From NCBI GenBank assembly GCA_036365455.1, contig JAWQUS010000020.1:531001-595000 (forward strand): a DNA stretch of 64,000 bases, read 5' to 3'. Shown in pieces: positions 45,195 to 55,810 of the stretch. Origin of the DNA: Macrosoma leucophasiata. Lineage: Eukaryota; Arthropoda; Insecta; Lepidoptera; Hedylidae. Position numbers and translations under genes: made by a program. The first letter of the stretch is position 1; every line of letters begins with the position of its first letter. The notes under the pieces are model-generated. The model searched no databases. It had not been told where the DNA came from and was given only the letters and a program-made list of their open reading frames with translations.

Positions 45195-45430
45195 TTTTTT
45201 TAAAGTTATGGCAGTGGCAAACAAGCATGCAGTTCACTGTTCACAGTTCATTGATGTTAAGTGATGACTGCAGCCTATAGACACTTACAAAAAGACCCAG
45301 GTCAAAATGCAGATGCGTTACCACTCCTGAGGCCTAAGGTGTTATGCCTCTGCGCCGGAAATTACAGGTCCGTGCATTACCACCTGACCGGAACACGTCC
45401 TCCGTCACTGGAGCTCTACCACCAGAAAAA
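45195..45430 (-). mobile_element. Family A, subfamily 1, with internal deletion and tail duplication
   Basis: AGTGGCAAACAAGCATGCAG, then GTTCACTGTTCACAGTTCAT (small duplication), ending GGAACACG joined straight to TCCTCCGTCACTGGAGCTC. Confidence 0.8.
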
Positions 45431-45675
45431 AGGTTCAGTTGGGTTAGGTCGCAGGTGAGCAGCCTATTGACATCTCCGGGCACATTTCCAAACTGCGAGG
45501 GTGCCACACCAAAAAAATTGCACACAAGCAGTGTTTAAACACAATTAAAAACATCAGTGGTTGCATGATAGAATGAAATTCTCAACTCTGTCTCTACTTG
45601 TGACAAATTTTTGGTAATTTTGCAGTATGGTTGGTAGTGCCGTCACCGCGATGGACTTGCTGTGGAGACACAAAA

Positions 45676-46030
45676 TAATAATAATAATGGCAAGCAATTG
45701 ATACGTCCCACTGCTGGGCACGAGTCTCCCCCCTTCTTGGGAGGAGGCCTGGAGCTTACTCCACCACGCTGCTCCAATGCGGATTGGTGGAGATACGGGT
45801 TAGTGGCCAATCCGCTATCGAATGTTTTATTACACCGCCCATAAGGGCTCCGACAAGATTTAACGACTGCAATCTGTCGACAGCAACCGGGGTGCCCTCC
45901 GAAGCACGGAAACGCGCATTTTAATTTGCCACTAGCGGTCACCCATCACACACCCGACCGCGCCCGTATCGCTTAACCGAGTAGATTGCTTCCGATCTAC
46001 ACCAGCCGCGGGGCCATTTGCGCTTCGACA
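45676..46030. repeat. Family E repeat, copy 2
   Basis: See 20877-21225. This copy keeps GAGGAGGCCTGGAGCTTACT, GACAGCAACCGGGGTGCCCT and CGAGTAGATTGCTTCCGATC. Confidence 0.7.
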
Positions 46031-46636
46031 CAGTGGAGACACATACACATTTTTTTTATTCTAACTTAACCGTTTAGTACGAGTATATTTCATGTAAGTA
46101 GGTATAAAGCCATGACATACATATGAACGTACATGTAAATGCAAGCAATACATTACTAAGACTTATTATTAATTTCTAATAGAATGTAATTTATTAATAA
46201 ATATTAATGTACGTACATACTTACCTAAATTTTTTGGTTAAGTCCCTTAAATCTATATAAGTAACCTACCTACTCGTTTTTAGGGTTCCCTAGCCTTCAA
46301 TTGTCCCTTATTAAAGTTTCGCCATGTCCGTCTGTCCGTCCATCCGTTCGTCGGTCCGTCTGTCCGCAGTCTATTCTCGTAGACTATAAGCACTACAAGG
46401 CTGTTATTTGGCACGGATATTCATATCAGATATGCGGAGAAAGTCGGAAAATTAAATCTTGAAAAATATTATTTTAGGATACCCATTTTATGTGTAATGG
46501 ACACGTAAAATGGGGCTGCATTTATTTTGTTTTGATAATACATGTAACAAATATAAAAGGAAAACTTAGATTAGAACAGATTAGTACACTCTTCAAGTTT
46601 TCGAGTAAAAGTCGATCTACTTATTAAATAAAAAAC

Positions 46637-47180
46637 TGCTTCAGTAGCCCAGTGTTGGCAGGTCACTACTGCTACGCTGGGTTATCAGAGATACGGCGTA
46701 AAAATCTTTTATCTCTGGTCCTATTGGAATTTTTCATTTTCTAGAAGTTTCCCAGTACCTCTTAGTTTGGGTATGTGTCCGACGATGTCAACGGGCTCGC
46801 CACCTGTTGCATGGGACAAAACGTAACCGGCAAATAGTGGGTGTTTGCATGTATATACTGAATAAATATTCAAACACACACGATTTACATTTACATACTC
46901 AATACTCAATCATTCATTGCATTCTAGTACAATACTGACTTAGGTGGTATTTAGTCTAATACATGTACCTATCAATTATAGACCCTGTTGGGCACAGCAA
47001 GAGATAGGGGTTTAGAGTGCTTTTTATACAAAATATAATAGGGAAATTCTACATAGTAACTATTCTATAGTAAGTATTTAGACATATTAATATAGATCTA
47101 TTTACATATTTTTATCTATGCAAACATGCAAATTTACCTCTGCCTACACCTTCGGGGATTACAGGCGTGATGTAACGTAC
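46637..47180 (+). mobile_element. Family B SINE nested in family H, itself interrupted
   Basis: Head and body 46637-46856 (CTTCAGTAGCCCAGTGTTGG; the B box is lost), tail 47127-47180 (TTACCTCTGCCTACACCTTC, GGATTACAGGCGTGATG). Between lies LINE-F-like sequence. Confidence 0.65.
46857..47117 (-). mobile_element. LINE-F 3' fragment nested in the SINE
   Basis: ATTGCATTCTAGTACAATAC and GACCCTGTTGGGCACAGCAA match 51448-51530. Confidence 0.5.
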
Positions 47181-47649
47181 TTATAAAATGTACTTGGAAA
47201 ACGGAACTCTAAATCGCGCGTGGTCCGACACAAACTTGCCCGTTTTTTAACAACTGTAATTTGTAACCTGTCACTAACTGATATTAACACAATTTTATGT
47301 TATTACCATTTTATTTAAAGGATATTAAATCCTTTAAATATTGAGCGTTTAAATTACGTTCATATATCCGTCGTCGTCATCGTGTTCCAGCTAAGTGATA
47401 CATTATTTACCGCTGTTTTATTTCTCACACAGAGAAATATAGGCGTGAATATACAATTTTACAGTTTTTATCTCAGTGGATAAGTTATGGCATGGTACAG
47501 CTCCTGTTAGTTGCACCATATACCTACAGTCTTGGCTTGAGAAAGTAAATTGGGAATTTTCGAGAAAATTCTCAGAGACGCCGTTACTTTAAAGGGGACA
47601 CCCACTGAGTTTTGTAATTTTCACTTTGATTAACAATCAATAGGCCCAT

Positions 47650-47801
47650 GTATGTTTATCATAAATGCGAAAGTTTGTGAGTATGGATGTTTGTTACTTT
47701 TTCACGAAAAAAACATAACATGTTATACATTGAAATAACATATAGGCTACAATTTGTAACGATTAAAAGTTCACACCGACGAAGTTGCGGGCAAAACCTA
47801 G
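47650..47801 (+). mobile_element. Helitron-like element, short
   Basis: TCATAAATGCGAAAGTTTGT start region; end GTTGCGGGCAAAACCTAG before T. Confidence 0.6.
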
Positions 47802-48689
47802 TTACATATATTTCTGCCTACCTCTCTGCGTACCAGCAAAATACTGTGGGAGGAACACCAATGGTGCAAAAACTACATTCCAGTGCTCACTCTCGCTCCT
47901 CATCACAAGACATCATGATCTATCTCCGCGCCCAAAGACATTATAAGAAATAGATTAATACCTAATGCAAACCTTTACTGTGAAATCTTCAACCGCTTTA
48001 TGTAGTGGAGTGCTCGACATCGTCTACTGCTGAATGTACATTTAATTCGTTTTCGCGTTTACATTAAGGATCACCTGATCACTGATGATGCAGTGGGCAT
48101 TGGTCGAAGTTAGTAGTAGGTCAGTAAGTAGGACAATTATTGGCCGAGCGTAACGTCGGTCCATTTATTATAATGTCTTTGGCTGCGACTTTTCTACCAC
48201 ATTGTCTTTTGTTCTTAGCTTCGCACGTTCTAATGAAAAACGGCTCTTAATCTCTCGATTGTTTCAAGTTTAAATCATTTATGTTAAATATTGTTAATTT
48301 TACGTGTAGCTGTGTGTTGTACGTCACTCACTACGTCACTGAGTGCATATACCACTGGTACACGGAATATGATATCCCACCAAAAACATTTTCATGTAAA
48401 ATGTAGCCCGAACGTGACCAGGCATTGTCAAAAAGTTTAAAAGTTGCATATAACATACCTATTCTTTTAATCCAGTCCTACATATTCTTAAATTTATAGT
48501 AGGAAGACTGTGTTCTTGCATAATTTTCAGATCTCAATTTCTCAATACAGACACGAAGTTACATTACGTAGGTACATTAAATTAATTTAATATTATTAAA
48601 AAATGCGTTTGTTGTCTGGAGTTTCGTCAACAATGTTCATATGTGTAAGGTATTAGTATGTTTGTGTGTGTTTTGCTTGTAATTTCGTT
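47802..48689. other. Unassigned sequence
   Basis: No gene supported. Confidence 0.35.
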
Positions 48690-48772
48690 AGGGTTGTGTG
48701 TGTGAAGCGGCGCCGGCGCGGGCGCAGGCACCGCGGCCGGTGACCGTGACGCCGGCCAGGGCTGGAGGCAGT
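48690..48772. other. Isolated GC-rich, CpG-dense block
   Basis: About 80 bp of GCGGCGCCGGCGCGG-type sequence in AT-rich DNA. It could be an exon scrap (a frame gives EAAPARAQAPRPVTVTPARA) or a LINE/repeat relic; no good donor follows. Confidence 0.35.
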
Positions 48773-48831
48773 TATACCATTATTATATAAATTATAACAA
48801 CAGAATTATATATAATTATATTAATACACAG

Positions 48832-50196
48832 CTGCTGCAGTACCTGGAGGATCATCAGCTGATCAGTGACCGCCAATATGGCTTTCGTCAAGGCAGATCT
48901 GCTGGTGATCTTCTAGTATATCTCACGCACTATTGGTCTCACGCCTTGGACAAGAGTGGGGAGGCATTGGCTGTAAGCCTGGATATTGCTAAGGCCTTTG
49001 ACCGGGTCTGGCACGGGGCACTTCTCGCGAAACTTCCATCCTACGGTCTTCCCGAGAGGCTATGCAACTGGACAGCCAGTTTTCTGTCTGAGCGTTTTAT
49101 ACAGGTCTTAGTTGACGGTCAACGCTCAGACAGACTACCTATCAACGCTGGTGTGCCGCAAGGCTCTGTGCTATCTCCCACGCTTTTTCTTCTGCATATC
49201 AATGAAATGTTGGAGCAAAACTCCAATTTTCATTGCTATGCGGATGATAGCACGGGAGATGCACACTATACAAGCCGTGCAAATGCCTCTCGGACACTTA
49301 TCGAAGAAAGCAGGACTAGACTTGTGTCTGAAGTCGAGCACTCTCTGGAGCGGGTCTCAGATTGGGGTCGACTCAATTTAGTGCAGTTCAACCCCTCGAA
49401 GACACAAGTCTGCGCGTTCACCGAAAAAAAAAACCCCATTCATTGTAGCACCACAGTTCCAGGGCACTCCGCTTGCCATTGGTAAGAGTATCGGTATCCT
49501 GGGCGTTGACATATCGAACGAAGTGCAATTTGGGAGTCACATTGAGTGTAAGACCAAGTTGGCATCCAAAAAGTTGGGGGTGCTTAACAAAGCGAGGCAG
49601 TATTTCACATCGGGGCAGCTACTACAGCTTTATAAGGCCCAAGTGCGGCCCCATCTGGAATACTGCTCTCATTTGTGGGCGGGAGCCCCCAAGTACCAGC
49701 TTGGTCCACTTGACTCCCTACAAAAACGCGCCGTTCGTATTGTTAACGATCCGGGACTTACAGACAGGCTCGAACATCTGAGCCTGCGCAGAGATATTGG
49801 TAGTCTGTGCGTGTTATACCGTCTCTACAATGGTGAGTGCTCTGTCGAACTGTTCGACATGGTGCCACCGTCTCTTTTTCTACACCGTACTACCCGCCGA
49901 AGAGAGAAGTTTCACCCTCACCGACTGGACACCTGGCAGTGCTCAACGGTGCGGTTTTCTCGTTCGTTTCTGCCCAGAACGTGTAAATTGTGGAACGAAC
50001 TTCCCTCTGAGGTGTTCCCTCGGTGCTACAATATGGGGTTCTTCAAAAATGGCGTCAAAAGAGTCCTTCAGGGCTGGCAGCGCGTTGGCAACTCCCCTGG
50101 TGTTGCAAATGTCCATAGGCGACGGTGACCACTTACCATCAGGTGGCCCGTCTGCTTGTCTGTCAACTTAATGTCATAAAAAAAAAAAAAAAAATT
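48832..50196 (+). mobile_element. 5'-truncated Jockey/CR1-type non-LTR retrotransposon
   Basis: Begins abruptly in ORF2 (CTGCTGCAGTACCTGGAGG) and runs to a short 3' UTR and poly(A) (50179-50196). The tail TCTGCTTGTCTGTCAACTTA then ATGTCATAAAA resembles the family A tail. Relatives at 962, 12688, 24512, 53862 and 54376 are far more decayed, so this is the youngest copy here. Confidence 0.9.
48835..50131 (+). pseudogene. Reverse transcriptase (ORF2) of the LINE, one frameshift
   Basis: Copies LINE RNA into the genome by target-primed reverse transcription. Seen: QYGFRQGRSAGDLL, motif A SLDIAKAFDRVWH with its catalytic Asp, motif B GVPQGSVLSPTLF, motif C YADD (49237-49248), LNLVQFNPSKTQV, then the C-terminal RPHLEYCSHLWAGAP and KLWNELPSEVF blocks, ending VANVHRRR. 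The frame breaks at a run of ten A (49424-49433), after which the true frame continues in +1 to the stop near 50131. The N-terminal endonuclease and first fingers are missing by truncation. The subclade (Jockey against CR1) is from recollection of motif style. Confidence 0.85.
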
Positions 50197-50278
50197 ACAG
50201 ATGTTTTAGTTAATTGCATAATCCAGTTACATTGCTAAGCAGGTTGTGTTAAATTGACCAAATTATGACATACCTAAA

Positions 50279-50582
50279 CTGCCTCGGTAGCCTAGTGGTA
50301 GCAGGCCACTACTACTACGCTGAGGTCCTGGGTTCGATACCCGGGTAGGGGGTTATCAGAGATAATGGTGAAAAAGCCTTTGTCTCTGGTTCTATTGGGA
50401 TTTTTCCATTTTCTGGAAATTTCCCAGTACCTCAAAGTTTGGTAATGTGCGTCAAAAGGCTCGCCACCTGTTACATGGGCCAAAACGTAACCGGCGAATC
50501 GTGGGTGTTTGCATGTATGCTTGAATGCATGCATTTACCTCTGCCTACCCCTTCGGGGATTACAGGCGTGAAGTTACGTTTA
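50279..50582 (+). mobile_element. Family B SINE, full length (reference copy)
   Basis: tRNA-derived head with A box TAGCCTAGTGGT (50288-50299) and B box GGTTCGATACC (50331-50341); body TTATCAGAGATAATGGTG; tail GCCACCTGTTACATGGGCC to GGATTACAGGCGTGAAG. Pol III transcription is expected from the boxes. Confidence 0.9.
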
Positions 50583-50597
50583 TGACATACCTACTTA

Positions 50598-50690
50598 GCC
50601 TGGGTTGCGCCAAGATAATTGTTAAAGTTATGGTTATTGTAACAATGAAACGTTACAATAACTATATATCCTTCCCTAACTTAATGGTTA
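50598..50690. mobile_element. Harbinger-like MITE, one end
   Basis: GCCTGGGTTGCGCCAAGATA after TTA, with the internal TTATTGTAAC / GTTACAATAA pair; the right TIR is lost. Confidence 0.55.
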
Positions 50691-51020
50691 TGGTTGGATA
50701 CAGAGCTCCATAACATCTCTAATGTATTTCTATACTGTTGCGGCTATACCGCAAAAAACCATTACTGTCAGAAACCGAACGCCCATGAATGAAAGAAATT
50801 AATATGTTTATCTGCGAATGTGTACAAGGCTAGACGCTTAATGGATTTTGTAAACTGGGTCTCAGGGCGCCCAAAATACAAGCTCTGCCTTGTTTGGGGT
50901 CCGATGGCTAATTAGCATAAAAAAAATCAATCCTGTATTCGTTTAGTTTTAAATATAGGTACTCATGTACGAATGTCTGTGGATGCAATAAATGATTTAT
51001 GAATAAGGGTGAGTCAGACT

Positions 51021-51302
51021 CATAAGCAACACCGGAGGGGAGTAGCCATATGCAGGCTTTCTCCTCTGTCAAACTACAAGACCAATTGGACCTATGCCTG
51101 TCGCCTAGATGTTTAAATGTGTGCGTGAAATTGTTAATGTACTCGTATTTTGTTAAAGTCGAGGTGTGAGTGTTTGTAGTGTGTGTGTGTGTGTCACACG
51201 CATTTCCCCCCGCAAAAAATGACAGACTGTTTTGCATCGGTAATAAACGCTATAGCTACTCCCCTTCAGTCCGCCGCGGCCGGTGGCCCGTGTTGCTCTA
51301 TG
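51021..51302. mobile_element. hAT-like MITE (YATAGAG family)
   Basis: CATAAGCAACACCGG...GTGTTGCTCTATG; flanks GTCAGACT and GTAAGACC are an imperfect 8-bp duplication. Confidence 0.75.
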
Positions 51303-51417
51303 GTAAGACCCAATAACGTAGGTATACAATGGTAAGAACGGGAGGTAATACTTATTGGATTAATATAATCATCACCAATGACTAACTTAATTATTTAATC
51401 ACGCCGGGATTTAATAT

Positions 51418-51818
51418 TCAATTCAATTCAATTCAATTCAATTCAATAATTTATTTGCATTCTGCAATGGTAGTGCGTTGGACAATAATAATATAAGTAT
51501 CTCATTACAGACCCATTTGGGGCACAGCAAAGTTATATAATAGTTATAATAGGAGAGGAGAGGTTGTTCAAAGATATAGCAAATATTTTACAATTTATCG
51601 TCAAAATATTCTTTTATATTATAATAACATTTTTTAACAAGCATGTTTTTTAGATTCTTAAGAAATATTTTATTTTTAATTTCGCATTTTAACGATTCCG
51701 GTAATTTATTAAATGTTTTAATGGCCATAATATAGGGACTGGATGTATGTAAAGTGAGCCTGGAATTTGGTAACATTAGTCTGTTTTTAATATCCAATGT
51801 AACAATAAAATGAAGCAA
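51418..51818 (-). pseudogene. LINE-F ORF C-terminus and (TTGAA)n tail
   Basis: The minus frame reads LDIKNRLMLPNSRLTLHTSS then FNKLPESLKCEIKNKIFLKN and MLVKKCYYNIKEYFDDKL, typical of the end of insect LINE ORFs. The (ATTCA)n run at 51418-51446 is the 3' microsatellite tail. Confidence 0.75.
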
Positions 51819-51935
51819 TAATCACAATGAATACGCACTTATTCATTGTTTTATGTTAGGAACCTACATTAGATAACTTATACAACCTAAATTTTTACCT
51901 ATTTTACCTAAATTACTATGTTTTATTTAATTTTA

Positions 51936-52093
51936 CCCACGAGGTGGACCGACGACCACGCGAGCAATCGCTGGATGAGGCGCGAGCAATCGCTGGATGA
52001 GGGCGGCCCGGGACCGTTCGTTGTGGCATTCTTTGGAGGAGGCCTTTGTTCAGCAGTGGACGTCTTTTGACTGAAATGATGATGATGATGATG
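51936..52093 (+). mobile_element. RTE-type LINE end with GATGAT tail
   Basis: Encodes a damaged RWTDDHASNRWMR / RAMRAARDRSLW-like run; GAGCAATCGCTGGATGAGG is duplicated in tandem (51961 and 51984). Ends AAATGATGATGATGATGATG. Confidence 0.75.
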
Positions 52094-52151
52094 AATTAAA
52101 GGAGATGGTTCAAACGGTGGTGCCGGTGGCCCGTGTTCCTCTATGTACGGT

Positions 52152-52198
52152 GGTATAATACCCGTCACTAGAGATTGGAGACCTACCACCAGTAAAAG
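52152..52198 (-). mobile_element. Family A head scrap
   Basis: CCGTCACTAGAGATTGGAGA and CCTACCACCAGTAAAAG; preceded at 52112-52143 by a scrap of the YATAGAG MITE end. Confidence 0.5.
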
Positions 52199-52573
52199 TT
52201 AAGTTTAATATAGTAGTAGCTCTTGTATTTTTTGTGATACACCTACCAGATTAACTAAGCTACTAATTACAATGCTAGATTCAATTTATAAATGATTAAT
52301 AATCTATTTCATACAATCTATTTTTTTAAATATAATGAATATTTAATTGTCTTGTTTATATAAAAATGGTGTAGCAGTCAGCCGCACGCCGCACGCAGCG
52401 CCGCTGAGACAAGGTTATCGCGGCGATAAGCTATCGATATCGAACGACAACCGATTACTATTTATCTAAGATTTGTTCCAGATGCAATACGCCGTGTAAA
52501 TATTTTATACCAAGAAACATTGCGAATGCTGTAAATATAGCGGCAACGTCACTTCACGCTTGCGTTCCCCTAA

Positions 52574-53119
52574 GGAGCTGTCCATAAAATACGTCACGCT
52601 AAAATAAGCCTTTTCTGACTTCTCCCTCCCCCTATTGTCACGCTGTGTCACACTATCTGTGACCCCCCTAAAAATATTACGTCACAAAACCCCCTGAATG
52701 ACATTATTTTTTAAATCAGGAATAGTATAGCGTAAAATGAAATATTAGAAAATGAAGAAAAATTTGACTTCGGGCAAGAATCGAACATACGACCTCAGGA
52801 TAACCAGTTCAGACGCTATACCACTAAGCTAACAAGGCCCACACCAATACGTTAAATTTTGCTTTCCTTTTTTTATTTTTAACCTATTTAGGGTCGGTGA
52901 ATTTTGAATTCAAATTATTTCTTTCCCATTTTTCTTTGTTTTCTAAAGTTCACTCGCAAGTGTTATTGCGAAAAATAAGAATATTATAATGAAATATTAT
53001 TTTAAAATATTTTAATGAATTGCGAACGTCACGTTGCCCTAGACACATTTTGTCATTTTGTCACGCTCCGCGAGACCTCTCCCTCTCCTTGTATGCGAAC
53101 GTATTTTATGGACTATCGC
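52574..53119. mobile_element. TIR element related to 24564-25147, with tRNA-like insert
   Basis: TGTCCATAAAATACGTCACG at left and GCGAACGTATTTTATGGACT at right. The inside holds a tRNA-like on minus at about 52766-52842 (TAGCTTAGTGGTATAGCG, GTTCGATTCTTGCC) and, beyond it, a plus-strand family C tail (TTTCCCATTTTTCTTTG, AGTGTTATTGCGAAAAATAA). Confidence 0.65.
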
Positions 53120-53167
53120 TAGCGAGAGCGGTGTGGGCCACCACCTACGGCCTCTGCAAAGGGCCTC

Positions 53168-53370
53168 CCCAAGGAAGAGCCCATTGACTTCTCCGGATTC
53201 CTTACCAAACTTCGAGGGTAACGCTGCTAAATGTCCAGAAATTTTAATGATCCCTATAACCCCATAGCCTCATAGCACATACTCCCGCCCTGAGGATTGA
53301 TAACTAGTAGTAGCAAGTCACTACTGCTACCCTGAAATTTCGGATTCAAACCTGGGTAGGTAAGAAGGTA
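53168..53370. mobile_element. Two family B SINE fragments in opposite orientation
   Basis: 53168-53255 is a minus body piece (GCCCATTGACTTCTCCGGAT); 53300-53370 is a plus tRNA-like head (AGTAGTAGCAAGTCACTACT, GATTCAAACCTGGGTAGG). Confidence 0.5.
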
Positions 53371-53451
53371 AGTGCCGTTGCTTTTATTCTATTTCCCGGG
53401 AGATCTAAATGCATGGCCCCGGAACAACTAAAACGAAAACATAACATAAGA

Positions 53452-53556
53452 CATCTCACCGGAACGCGATAGTGCTGAACACTACCATTTGGCGGCAGAT
53501 AGATTATGTAATACAATGCCTACAGCCTCGAGTCCCTGGGCCTCTACCACCAGTAG
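53452..53556 (-). mobile_element. Family A head half
   Basis: CATCTCACCGGAACGCGATA to GGGCCTCTACCACCAGTAGA. Confidence 0.7.
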
Positions 53557-53861
53557 ATGTGCTATACCTCTGTACTAGAAATTACAGTACCGTATAATAT
53601 CCAAATAAGAGAAGAATCATAAAAAACTGAAGCACTGTACATTGCAAGTTTAGGTTTTTCCTAGAGTTTTTTCCGAAACAATCTGTCTGTTGATCAGACT
53701 AAGAATTCGATTCGTCGATTAATATTTCTAAGAATAATTATTTGACCTTTTATAATTATTTCTTTAGAACTAATATTATTAATTTATTCTTGAAACCCAA
53801 CACCAGGTGAAACATACCAGGTATACATTTTTGTTAAAATGAGATGTCGATTCGGCGCTAC

Positions 53862-53960
53862 GATATGGGGTTCTTCAATACTGGCGTCATAAGTATCCTT
53901 CAGATTGGCAGTGCGTTGGCGACTCCCTATAATGTTGCGAATGTTCGTAGTTGATGGGGC
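53862..53960 (+). mobile_element. Jockey/CR1-type LINE fragment
   Basis: CTACGATATGGGGTTCTTCA and GGCAGTGCGTTGGCGACTCC match 50027-50130. Confidence 0.75.
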
Positions 53961-54289
53961 GAGACGACGTACGTGGAGCCTTAGGCTGGAGCGCCTTCTG
54001 CGCTCGCCGATTGCCCGATGAAGTAGACTAGTGCTGTCTCGAGACAGGCCGCCTGCACAAAGCCCGAACTAATAAAAAAAAATAAAAAAATAAATAAAAA
54101 AAAAAACGTGGAGCCGACCGACCGCCCGTAAGTAGGCAATGTTCTAATTCTTCCGCTCGTGCAGTCAATAAGCCAAAAAATTGGTGTTCAAGTCGTTTGT
54201 TAGAACGTGGGCCGGGCAGTCGCATCCCGCGACAAAACTTGGTGGCTATAGATATTCTCTGGTTATAGTATGACTATCCCCCCCCATAT

Positions 54290-54359
54290 GATGCACAACT
54301 CTTTGGGGTAGGCTTTTGTCCAGCAGTGGACGTCTTTCGGGTGAAATGATGATGATGAT
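54290..54359 (+). mobile_element. RTE-type LINE tail
   Basis: TTTTGTCCAGCAGTGGACGT then GTGAAATGATGATGATGATA. Confidence 0.65.
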
Positions 54360-54375
54360 AGTGGTCATCGTCACC

Positions 54376-54445
54376 TAGACGATGATCACTTTCCATAAGG
54401 TGACCCAACTGGTTGTCTGTCAAAAATATTGTCATAAATAAAATA
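54376..54445 (+). mobile_element. LINE 3' terminus
   Basis: ACGATGATCACTTTCCATAA, GGTTGTCTGTCAAAAATATT, GTCATAAATAAAA: the same end as the LINE at 48832. Confidence 0.6.
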
Positions 54446-54618
54446 TCATATTGATATATAAAAAAGTCACTGACAGACAGGTGAAAATAGTGCTTGTAAA
54501 AAGCTGAATATTGTATTTTTTGGACATTGGGGAGAATAGGGAACGCTACAGATAATTTCTCTTCCAAAATTCCTACAGCAACGAGGATTATGCACTACAA
54601 AATAGCGTAAAAAAATAA

Positions 54619-54858
54619 ACTAGTAGTCTAGTGGTAGCCATTACTACACTGGGGTCGTGGGTTCAGTTCCCGGGTCGGGAGCTATCAGGGATAACGGCTG
54701 GTTCGCTTATGTTTCCATTTTCTTTTTCAGTTTGGTAATTTCTTCGGAGACGTAACCGGCGATTCCGGCGAATCGTGGGTATTTGCATGTATGCAATATG
54801 CATGAATTTGCCTCTGCCTACCCCTTCGGGAATTACAGGCTTGAAGTTACGTTATTTA
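54619..54858 (+). mobile_element. Family B SINE, head and tail present
   Basis: AGTAGTCTAGTGGTAGCC (A box), GGGTTCAGTTCCCGG (B box), tail GGAATTACAGGCTTGAAG. The body is shortened. Confidence 0.8.
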
Positions 54859-54859
54859 A

Positions 54860-55576
54860 CAAAAATAAATAGTAGGTACCTACGACAAAAAGTTACAGCA
54901 TAGAATGAACTAGACTACAGCACATGTACTCGTAGGTACCTACGGCAGTTTACTGGTGGAGGTCAAGGTCCCAAGGTAAGCGTGCGGTGTCGAACTTGAC
55001 ATTACCTACTGTCATATGAACAGCCTCCATTGTACTTGGAGCCAGATGTTCAAGCCGTATAAATTAGTAGGTATAAATACATATATTAAGAACTCTCGGA
55101 GGCTTAATAGGTATGTTGAGTGTGTACCTATAAATCATCACCAGTCGACTACCTAGGGGGAGGGCAGATTGGATAGAGAAAGAGGAAGGGGGAATGGTAT
55201 ACCTATGTTTGCTAGAGACTTATTTGTCAAATTTCCTATAAAATTGTAATTTAATAAATCATGTGTTTTCCGCAATAATTATTATCTACAGGGCGCAAGT
55301 TCGATCCCTGTCTATAATATTTTCTTTTAAGATTTTTCTTCAATTTCTTCTCCTGGCATACAAATAACTTCAGTTCTCACAAAATACGGAATTTTAAACG
55401 GTCGCTACACTGTACTTACTGCAGAGAATATGCTTACTGTCTGACTAACGAACATTAGATGTCACAAATTGCAAAATTTCGCACTTTGAAATTCCGTAGC
55501 GGATTTGTGCTTCTCATATTATTATGCAAAAAACTCATAGGGCGTAAATTCACTTTCTTTAGATAGGTTACATATT
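54860..55576. other. Mostly unassigned sequence
   Basis: No gene. A B-box-like GCAAGTTCGATCCCTG at 55301-55316 is followed by a family C-like tail. Confidence 0.35.
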
Positions 55577-55690
55577 GATGGTGACAAACAAACGTGCAGT
55601 TCACGTGATAAGTAAACACTGCAGCCTATAGACATCTACTCAAAATAGAGATGCGTTGACAGCCTTGAGGCCTAACCATACATAAAACCT
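55577..55690 (-). mobile_element. Family A fragment
   Basis: GTGACAAACAAACGTGCAGT to CAGCCTTGAGGCCTAAC. Confidence 0.6.
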
Positions 55691-55698
55691 GAAAAATG

Positions 55699-55751
55699 CT
55701 GCGGTGTCAAGGAAAAAGGTGTTCTCATCTCCTTTTTCCTTGGCACCACAG
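55699..55751. repeat. 21-bp hairpin
   Basis: CTGCGGTGTCAAGGAAAAAG pairs with CTTTTTCCTTGGCACCACAG; two G-U-type positions, 11-nt loop (55720-55730). Confidence 0.75.
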
Positions 55752-55810
55752 TGATAGGGCTATACACTACAAACTTATGAATAGGTAATACCTACAATGA
55801 TCTCTCTTGC

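Larger units (their letters stand above)
46279..47250. repeat. Family H repeat, split by a SINE
   Basis: Left part from TTTTTAGGGTTCCCTAGCC to about 46636, right part 47181-47250 (GGAAAACGGAACTCTAAATC, GCGCGTGGTCCGACAC). The middle holds a family B SINE. Confidence 0.65.
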
